Position numbers and translations under genes: made by a program. A stretch of DNA of 13,475 nucleotides, taken from NCBI GenBank assembly GCA_903838095.1, contig CAILXE010000264.1, positions 1 to 13,475 on the forward strand, written 5' to 3'. The notes beneath the pieces were generated by a model. The model had not been told where the DNA came from. It searched no databases and saw only the letters and a list, made by a program, of their open reading frames with translations. How positions within the stretch are numbered: the stretch's first letter is position 1; every line of letters starts with the position of its first letter. Positions 1 to 5,129 of the stretch are shown in pieces. Source of the stretch: an uncultured Chlorobiaceae bacterium. Its GTDB lineage: Bacteria > Bacteroidota > Chlorobiia > Chlorobiales > Chlorobiaceae.

Positions 1-1482
1 AAAGACTACATCCTTGTGATGCTGTTTTTAAAATACATTTCAGACGTCTGGCAGGATCATTACGATACGTATCAGAAGCAGTATGGGGATGATGAGGGAC
101 GAATCCTCCGCAAAATGAAGCGAGAGCGATTTGTTCTGCCGGTTATAACACTGACCGAAAAAAACAGGGAGAGCGGTGAAGAAAAGATTCTTGACAAGTT
201 TCCGGCAACTTATTACAGCCTTTATGAACGCAGGGCAGCGGCCAATATCGGTGAGCTGATCAATATTGTTTTTGATCACATTGAAGAATCCAACAAAGCC
301 AAGCTGGAAGGAGTTTTCCGCAACATTGACTTTAACAGTGAAGCAAACCTCGGCAAGACCAAAGATCGTAACCGACGCCTGAAACAACTGCTGGAAGACT
401 TTTACAAGCCACAGTTGAATATGAAGCCAAGCCTTGTTTCAGAGGATGTTATTGGCAACACCTATATCTATCTGATTGAGCGCTTCGCCTCGGATTCAGG
501 GAAAAAGGCCGGAGAGTTTTTTACCCCGCTTAAAGTGACCGAACTCGTGGCCAAACTCGCCAGCCCCAAACCTGGTGACCGTATTTGTGATCCAGCATGT
601 GGTTCTGGCGGTCTTCTGGTACAGGCGGCCAAAGTGGTCGGTGACCGGAACTTTGCACTGTTCGGTCAGGAGTCCAACGGCAGTACCTGGGCGCTTTGCC
701 GTATGAATATGTTTCTTCACAGTTTCGACAGTGCCCGCATCGAGTGGTGCGACACCCTGAACAGTCCTCTTCTGGTGGAAAATGACCGCCTGATGAAATT
801 CAATTGCGTTGTGGCCAATCCACCATTCTCGCTCGACAAATGGGGAGCTGAAGAGGCCGAAAGTGATCAATTTAACCGTTTCTGGCGCGGGGTTCCTCCC
901 AAAGGGAAAGGGGATTGGGCCTTTATCAGCCACATGATTGAAACAGCGCTTGAAAAAGAGGGTCGAGTTGCCGTGGTTGTCCCTCATGGAGTGCTTTTCA
1001 GGGGTGCTGCTGAGGGGCGCATTCGCCAGAAAATGATCGAAGAAAACCTGCTTGATGCAGTCATCGGGCTGCCGGGCAATCTCTTTCCAACCACCAACAT
1101 CCCGGTGGCGATTCTGGTTTTTGACAGAAGCCGGGAACGACCTGGGAACGCCGAGCCCCAGCTTGGCAATGTACTCTTCATTGATGCGAGCCGTGAGTTT
1201 GTTTCTGGCAAAAATCAGAATACGCTCAGTGCAGCGCATCTCGACAAGATTATAGGTACCTACAAAGAGCGCAAAGAGGTCGAAAAATATGCCCATGTGG
1301 CCGAGTTCGCCGAGATCAGGGAAAACGACTTCAACCTCAATATTCCTCGCTACGTAGATACCTTTGAAGAGGAAGAGGAGATTGATATTGATGCCGTACA
1401 GGCGGAGATTGACAAACTGGAACAAGAGCTGGCAGAGGTGCGCCTGACGATGGCTGCAAAGCTCAAGGAGATTCAGCGATGA
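1..1482 (+). CDS. hsdM: Type I RM methyltransferase subunit HsdM (5' partial)
   Basis: N6-adenine DNA methyltransferase subunit of a type I RM system; with HsdS it methylates the recognition site using S-adenosylmethionine. The reading frame is open from base 1 (KDYILVMLFLKYISD, a typical HsdM N-terminal helix), so the GTG/ATG at 16/19 are internal and the gene is cut by the window edge; family lengths suggest roughly 30 residues are missing. Counting from base 1, motif I is DPACGSGG starting at residue 197 (AdoMet binding) and the catalytic N6-adenine motif NPPF is encoded at 817-828. SGKKAGEFFTPLKVTELVAKL just before motif I is the family-typical N6_Mtase entry. The C-terminus is an acidic stretch followed by a Glu/Lys-rich coiled coil (about 1370-1480), as expected for contact with HsdS. 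No frameshift is seen. Its stop overlaps the ATG of a degraded KilA-N ORF, not hsdS, which lies 2.4 kb downstream. Confidence 0.96.
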   Translation, partial: KDYILVMLFLKYISDVWQDHYDTYQKQYGDDEGRILRKMKRERFVLPVITLTEKNRESGEEKILDKFPATYYSLYERRAAANIGELINIVFDHIEESNKAKLEGVFRNIDFNSEANLGKTKDRNRRLKQLLEDFYKPQLNMKPSLVSEDVIGNTYIYLIERFASDSGKKAGEFFTPLKVTELVAKLASPKPGDRICDPACGSGGLLVQAAKVVGDRNFALFGQESNGSTWALCRMNMFLHSFDSARIEWCDTLNSPLLVENDRLMKFNCVVANPPFSLDKWGAEEAESDQFNRFWRGVPPKGKGDWAFISHMIETALEKEGRVAVVVPHGVLFRGAAEGRIRQKMIEENLLDAVIGLPGNLFPTTNIPVAILVFDRSRERPGNAEPQLGNVLFIDASREFVSGKNQNTLSAAHLDKIIGTYKERKEVEKYAHVAEFAEIRENDFNLNIPRYVDTFEEEEEIDIDAVQAEIDKLEQELAEVRLTMAAKLKEIQR

Positions 1483-1628
1483 AGACGAAAAGGGTGGAAT
1501 TTGAGCCGTTTAGTTTTAATCCCATCGAATTCGATGCGGTTGCAAAGACTGTTGGTAAGCACCGTAATCCGGATTTTAATTATGTCGAATATGCCACAAT
1601 TAGAAATCAGGCAGGATTGAACAGTTAA
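1479..1628 (+). pseudogene. KilA-N-like gene fragment (N-terminal remnant)
   Basis: A 49-codon ORF starts with an ATGA overlap on the hsdM stop. Its product contains FNPIEFDAV and then FNYVEYATIRNQAGL. The second segment aligns with the KilA-N core seen again at 1774-1830 (FNSPEFEEIKNEAGL), sharing the pattern F-N-x-x-E-aromatic-x-x-I-basic-N-x-A-G-L. The ORF stops right after this segment, where intact KilA-N proteins continue into a longer DNA-binding fold, so it is a truncated relic. The overlap with hsdM suggests a full KilA-N gene was once coupled to hsdM. KilA-N domains occur in phage antirepressor-type proteins and are often found beside type I RM genes. Family assignment is by motif recall only. 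Confidence 0.55.
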
Positions 1629-1645
1629 AAAATCAGTGTCAAGGA

Positions 1646-1759
1646 ATGTGTAGCAAAAACCAGCAAGTCATTCTTGGTAAGAATATTGCGTCTCTTTATG
1701 AGGTACTACCCATTCGGCTTAGAGAGCAGGTACAGCGTAATATTGAGCGCTTCCCCTGA
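1646..1759 (+). pseudogene. ORF6N-domain gene fragment with frameshift
   Basis: This short frame encodes VILGKNIASLYEV and QVQRNIERFP and then stops. It matches the start of the ORF6N domain in the intact gene at 2886 (VMLDRDLARIYDVETRAF, AVKRNIERFP) at equivalent spacing. The frame breaks at a run of four C (1753-1756): removing one C would read ERFPEDL, the usual ORF6N continuation, so a +1 insertion is the likely lesion. Almost at once the sequence switches to a KilA-N coding frame. No ribosome binding site or credible start is seen. Diverged from the intact copy, so an independent relic rather than a recent duplicate. Confidence 0.6.
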
Positions 1760-1920
1760 AGATTTACAACGAACATTTTAATTCCCCCGAATTCGAGGAA
1801 ATTAAAAACGAGGCAGGCTTGAAACGTTTTGTGTTATCGGTTAAGCTGTGGGTAGAAAAAACAGGTTCTATTGGTATCGTTGCCAAAGCAGGTTATCCGT
1901 TCTCTATTTTCAACTGTTAA
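1759..1920 (+). pseudogene. KilA-N domain gene fragment (truncated both ends)
   Basis: Frame 1 encodes KIYNEHFNSPEFEEIKNEAG, then LKRFVLSVKLWVEKTGSIGI and VAKAG. This is the conserved KilA-N core of proteins that normally continue RYGGT and 'AFEFASWISPEF'. Here homology ends at the KAG (about 1891) and the frame reads YPFSIFNC then stop. The 5' side is missing too: a stop (1744) lies just upstream and the preceding sequence is ORF6N-derived. So it is an internal piece left by deletion on both sides. Its start shares an 18/21 nt direct repeat with the first KilA-N remnant (1514-1534 and 1776-1796), consistent with recombination between related copies. Confidence 0.65.
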
Positions 1921-1940
1921 TTTTTAAAGGAGATGTTGCC

Positions 1941-2810
1941 ATGAGCAGCAAGGAGATAGAAAAAAAACATCACCAGACTTTTGAGGAGATTAAGCAGACT
2001 GCTGGAAATGGCAAAGAGTTTTGGACGGCTCGAAAGCTTTCAAAAACACTGGATTATTCTGAGTATCGTCATTTTATTCCTGTTGTTGAAAGGGCGAAAG
2101 AAGCCTGTCAAAACAGCGGTCATGGAGTGGCAGACCATTTCGAGGATGTCCTCGATATGGTCGAAATTGGCTCGGGAGCCAAGCGAACTCTTGAAGATAT
2201 AAGACTTTCCCGTTATGCCTGCTACCTGATTGTTCAGAACGCTGACCCATCAAAACCGGTAATCGCCAACGGCCAGACCTATTTTGCCATCCAGACCCGC
2301 AGACAGGAATTGGCTGACGATGAGGATTTCAAACGACTCAAGGAGGAGGAAAAACGGCTCTTTCTTCGTGACGAAATGCGCGTTCACAACAAACAATTAG
2401 TGGAAACTGCTCATCAGGCGGGAGTGGAAACCACTCTCGATTTTGCCATTTTTCAAAATCATTGCTACAAAGGGCTTTATGGTGGACTTGATGCCAAGGG
2501 TATTCATCAACACAAAGGTCTGAAAAAAAGTCAGCATATTCTTGATAATATGGGCAGTACTGAGTTGGCAGCCAACCTCTTCCGTGCTACGCAGACAGAG
2601 GAAAAACTTCGCCGGGAACATATTCATGGTAAGATTAGAGCCAATCAGACCCATTTTGATGTCGGTAAAAAAGTACGCCAGACCATCAAGGAACTGGGTG
2701 GTACCATGCCAGAAGATTTGCCGAAACCAGAAGAGGATCTGAAAAAGCTGGAGCGGCGGGCGCAATTATCGGAGAAGAAACTGGGAGGAGGAAGCAATGA
2801 GCATGAATAG
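1941..2810 (+). CDS. dinD: DinD, DNA-damage-inducible protein D homologue
   Basis: Full-length 289-residue DinD (E. coli about 274). ATG 1941 is chosen over the upstream in-frame GTG at 1848 because an AAAGGAGA site lies at 1926-1933 and the DinD-like sequence begins there; the 93 nt between belong to the KilA-N relic. Very well conserved blocks include YSEYRHFIPVVERAKEACQN, LSRYACYLIVQNADPSKPVI, GQTYFAIQTRRQELADDE, MGSTELAANLFRATQTEEKL, and THFDVGKKVRQTIKELGGTM. In E. coli dinD is SOS-induced and the protein acts on RecA filaments, inhibiting strand exchange. No convincing LexA box of the E. coli type lies upstream here. Placed between hsdM and hsdS, it may adjust RecA activity on restricted DNA, which is inference. 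The C-terminal tail is charged and likely coiled coil, and its end resembles the 3' end of the next gene. Confidence 0.93.
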   Translation: MSSKEIEKKHHQTFEEIKQTAGNGKEFWTARKLSKTLDYSEYRHFIPVVERAKEACQNSGHGVADHFEDVLDMVEIGSGAKRTLEDIRLSRYACYLIVQNADPSKPVIANGQTYFAIQTRRQELADDEDFKRLKEEEKRLFLRDEMRVHNKQLVETAHQAGVETTLDFAIFQNHCYKGLYGGLDAKGIHQHKGLKKSQHILDNMGSTELAANLFRATQTEEKLRREHIHGKIRANQTHFDVGKKVRQTIKELGGTMPEDLPKPEEDLKKLERRAQLSEKKLGGGSNEHE

Positions 2811-2889
2811 AACAGGATCAAGAATGGGAAAAAGTCTTGCAACGATGCGGGTAAAGAGGGCTGAAACCCTCACGGAGATCCGGAAATGA
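2797..2889 (+). CDS. Possible 30-aa coupling ORF between dinD and ORF6N gene
   Basis: An ATG at 2797, preceded by a strong GGGAGGAGGAAGC ribosome binding site inside the dinD 3' end, opens a 30-codon basic ORF (MSMNRTGSRMGKSLATMRVK...). Its TGA (2887-2889) overlaps the ATG of the ORF6N gene at 2886 as ATGA. The strong SD and overlaps at both ends suggest a translational bridge that carries ribosomes from dinD into the ORF6N gene. No protein family is recognised, and it could be fortuitous: dinD ends in GGGSNEHE, which itself requires a purine-rich sequence. Existence as a protein is doubtful. Confidence 0.3.
   Translation: MSMNRTGSRMGKSLATMRVKRAETLTEIRK
2856..2871 (+). promoter_or_regulatory. 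Small hairpin just before the ORF6N gene RBS
   Basis: GAGGG (2856-2860) and CCCTC (2867-2871) are perfect complements around a 6-nt loop CTGAAA, followed directly by the GGAGATC ribosome binding site of the gene starting at 2886. There is no T-run, so it is not an intrinsic terminator. It could influence translation or RNA processing between dinD and the downstream gene. A 5-bp stem can occur by chance. Confidence 0.25.
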
Positions 2890-3845
2890 GCGAAAACAAG
2901 CAAATGATTCCTTTTGATAAAATCCAAAGTATGATTTTTACTATCCGTGGCGTTCAGGTGATGCTGGATCGTGACTTGGCTCGAATTTATGACGTTGAAA
3001 CCCGAGCCTTCAATCAGGCGGTAAAAAGAAATATTGAACGTTTTCCTGAGGCTTTCAGATTTGAGCTGACTTTTGATGAGTATGAATACATGAAATCACA
3101 AATTGAGACCTCATGTGCTTACGATAACTCTTTAAGATCACAGACTGTGATCTTAAAGAGTGGTGGGCGAGGTCAGCATAGAAAATATCTCCCCTCTGTT
3201 TTTACGGAACAGGGCGTCTCCATGCTTTCTGCTGTGATTAAAAGCGCAACAGCGATCAAGGTGAGTATAAAAATTGTTAACGCATTTGTGGAGATGCGCC
3301 GTTTTATTCAGACCAATGCTCAGGTGTTTGCCCGTTTGGATTCTGTCGAACGCCGTCAGATTGCATTGGAATCCGAAACGGAAAGAAATTTTGAAAAGGT
3401 GTTTCAGGCACTGGAACAAGGACCGGAACTCCCCAGACAGGGTATATTCTATGATGGGCAGGTGTACGATGCGCATGTTTTCGTATCCGATCTGATCCGC
3501 AGTGCCAGAAAAAGCTTGATTTTGATTGATAACTATGTTGATGATTCTGTTCTGACGCTGCTTGGCAAACGGGCAGAGGGTGTAACCGCTCTTATGTACA
3601 CCAAATCTGTTTCAAAACAGCTCTCTCTAGATTTGAAGAAGTACAATCAGCAGTACCCCACTATTTCAATTGAAACCTTCATGGGTGCTCACGACCGTTT
3701 TCTCATAATCGATGGAACTGACATTTATCACATCGGCGCATCGCTCAAAGACTTGGGGAAAAAATGGTTCGCTTTTTCAAAGTTTGAAACCGGTGCTGTG
3801 GAGATGTTGAATAAACTGGGAGGCTGTTCAAATGAAATCAGATAG
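2886..3845 (+). CDS. ORF6N-domain protein with PLD-like C-terminal domain
   Basis: A 319-residue protein. Residues about 8-120 form an ORF6N domain (IRGVQVMLDRDLARIYDVET, AVKRNIERFPEAFRFELT, KYLPSVFTEQGVSMLSAVI), a likely DNA-binding module common in phage antirepressor-type proteins and beside RM genes. Residues about 125-180 are helical and charged. The C-terminal part (about 190-305) has the pattern of a phospholipase D-like fold: ILIDNYVDDSVLTLL, then H269-x-R271-x4-D276 in GAHDRFLIIDG, then HIGASLKDLGKKW. The HxRx4D differs from canonical HxKx4D by Lys to Arg, so catalysis is uncertain and a single motif would need a dimer. ATG 2886 follows GGAGATCCGGAA. The gene sits between dinD and hsdS. 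Codons 81-92 coincide with a perfect 17-bp inverted repeat. The product may regulate the locus or act as an accessory nuclease; neither is proven. Confidence 0.85.
   Translation: MSENKQMIPFDKIQSMIFTIRGVQVMLDRDLARIYDVETRAFNQAVKRNIERFPEAFRFELTFDEYEYMKSQIETSCAYDNSLRSQTVILKSGGRGQHRKYLPSVFTEQGVSMLSAVIKSATAIKVSIKIVNAFVEMRRFIQTNAQVFARLDSVERRQIALESETERNFEKVFQALEQGPELPRQGIFYDGQVYDAHVFVSDLIRSARKSLILIDNYVDDSVLTLLGKRAEGVTALMYTKSVSKQLSLDLKKYNQQYPTISIETFMGAHDRFLIIDGTDIYHIGASLKDLGKKWFAFSKFETGAVEMLNKLGGCSNEIR
3127..3161 (+). repeat. Perfect 17-bp inverted repeat inside the ORF6N gene
   Basis: The left arm ACTCTTTAAGATCACAG (3127-3143) is the exact reverse complement of the right arm CTGTGATCTTAAAGAGT (3145-3161), around a single A at 3144. 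Both arms are coding (N81-S92, read as NSLRSQ and TVILKS), and the frame is kept. A 35-nt palindrome this perfect is very unlikely by chance. It can form a cruciform in DNA or a strong hairpin in RNA, and there is no T-run to make it a terminator. It could be an operator bound by the ORF6N protein or a recombination scar. Confidence 0.9.
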
Positions 3846-3857
3846 AAGGGAATCAAG

Positions 3858-3889
3858 AATGGATAATGGTCAATGGATAATTGATAATG
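3858..3889 (+). repeat. AT-rich tandem repeat, period 14, upstream of hsdS
   Basis: AATGGATAATGGTC (3858-3871) is followed directly by AATGGATAATTGAT (3872-3885) and the start of a third unit, AATG. The first ten bases of the units are identical. The tract lies in the 78-nt gap between the ORF6N gene and hsdS, about 35 nt before the hsdS ribosome binding site. It could be a slippage-prone spacer, part of a promoter region or a dispersed intergenic repeat. No clear -35/-10 pair is seen in it. Confidence 0.5.
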
Positions 3890-3923
3890 CCTTGTTCTGT
3901 CAATTAAGTGAGGAGAGGCAGTG

Positions 3924-5129
3924 ATGAAAAATACACAAGCTCTTCTAAAGAAAGCTCGGATTTCATTTGTCCCGGAAAAATGGACGATTTCAATTGTAGG
4001 GGATGCTTGCTCAATTAGAAACGACTTACGCAAGCCAATCAGTATAGAGGAACGTGCATCAATTCAAGGTGTATATCCTTATTATGGCCCAACTGGAATT
4101 TTAGATTATATCAATGAATTTATGGTAGAAGGCGAGTTTTCATTGATTGGTGAAGATGGCGATCATTTTCTAAAACCAGATGAGAAGCCGCAGACAATTT
4201 TAGTACAAGGAAAATTTAATGTAAATAATCATGCGCACTTGATAGCGTCGTCACCGACTTGCTATGCGCATTGGTTTTCAATGTTCTTTAAGCATAGAAA
4301 AATTACCGACTTTCTGAGTAGACAAGGCGCAAATAGATATAAGCTGAATAAAGCAACATTAGAAAAATTGCCAATTCTTCTTCCTCCACTTATCGAACAA
4401 CAAGCGATTGCCGATTTGCTCTCAACTTGGGATGAGGCTATAGAGAAAATTGAACGGCTGATTCGGGCGAAAGAAAAGCGATTTAAGCGCTTCCTGAATG
4501 ATCTTATTTTTCTACCTACAGTGAGTGGGGAATGGAAAGAGATACTAACTAAGTCGCTTTTCAAAGAACGAACAGAATCAAAGCGAGGTGATTTGCCGCT
4601 TCTCTCCATAACAAATGGTGATGGAGTGATTCCTCGTGATGAGACAAACAGGAAAGACTCATCCAACGAAGATAAATCAAAATATCTTCGAATTTGCGCC
4701 GGAGATATCGGCTATAATACAATGAGGATGTGGCAAGGTGTCTCAGCTCTTTCAACCTTGGAAGGCATCGTAAGTCCTGCTTATACAGTTTGTATCACAG
4801 GAGAGAAACTTCACCCTTCATTTGTTGCGTATTTGTTCAAGATGCCGTTTATGATTCATCGATTTTACAGATATTCTCAGGGTTTAACATCAGATACATG
4901 GAATTTGAAGTATCGAAATTTCTGCGAAGTTAGAATGCCTCTTCCATCACTTGACGAACAGAAGGTAATAGCCGAGACCCTGAATTCTGCCCGAAACGAA
5001 ATTGATATCCTCAAGCAATTACTGGAAAAATATAAATCGCAGAAACGCGGGCTGATGCAGAAGATGCTCACCGGTACATGGAGGGTAACGCCCGAATTTG
5101 TTAATACCTACGAGGAGGCCCGTGGATGA
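3924..5129 (+). CDS. hsdS: Type I RM specificity subunit HsdS
   Basis: A 401-residue specificity subunit that recognises a bipartite DNA target. ATG 3924 is preferred over the adjacent GTG 3921, since AGGAGAGG (3911-3918) is spaced 5 nt before it. The two-fold layout is clear. TRD1 covers about residues 15-150 and ends in NRYKLNKATLEKLPILLPPL. The central conserved region EQQAIADLLSTWDEAIEKIE (E158 onward) is helical. TRD2 covers about 195-340. The C-terminal conserved region LPSLDEQKVIAETLNSARNE (near residue 345) ends in KSQKRGLMQKMLTGTWRV. The two conserved helices are diverged repeats (EQQAIADLL and EQKVIAETL), so the half-targets should differ. Only one hsdS and no inverted partial copy is present, so there is no sign of TRD shuffling. 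The target sequence cannot be predicted. Its last 4 nt overlap the OLD nuclease gene. Confidence 0.95.
   Translation: MKNTQALLKKARISFVPEKWTISIVGDACSIRNDLRKPISIEERASIQGVYPYYGPTGILDYINEFMVEGEFSLIGEDGDHFLKPDEKPQTILVQGKFNVNNHAHLIASSPTCYAHWFSMFFKHRKITDFLSRQGANRYKLNKATLEKLPILLPPLIEQQAIADLLSTWDEAIEKIERLIRAKEKRFKRFLNDLIFLPTVSGEWKEILTKSLFKERTESKRGDLPLLSITNGDGVIPRDETNRKDSSNEDKSKYLRICAGDIGYNTMRMWQGVSALSTLEGIVSPAYTVCITGEKLHPSFVAYLFKMPFMIHRFYRYSQGLTSDTWNLKYRNFCEVRMPLPSLDEQKVIAETLNSARNEIDILKQLLEKYKSQKRGLMQKMLTGTWRVTPEFVNTYEEARG

Noticed and set aside
496..1425. Long minus-strand open frame (about 309 codons) opposite hsdM
   Set aside because: It lies fully antisense to well-conserved HsdM motifs, has no recognisable domain and no credible ribosome binding site; a frame shadow.
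1880..1908. Sigma70-like promoter for dinD (TTGCCA, 17 nt, TCTATT)
   Set aside because: The -10 matches only 4 of 6 and the -35 lies in KilA-N relic coding sequence; too weak to annotate, though dinD may need its own promoter.
1905..1940. LexA/SOS box upstream of dinD
   Set aside because: CTGT at 1914-1917 is followed after 8 nt by AAAG, not ACAG, so it does not fit the E. coli-type box; the host's LexA motif is unknown.
3924..5129. Phase-variable or invertible hsdS
   Set aside because: There is no second hsdS copy, no recombinase and no homopolymer or tandem repeat within the gene that would shift the frame.
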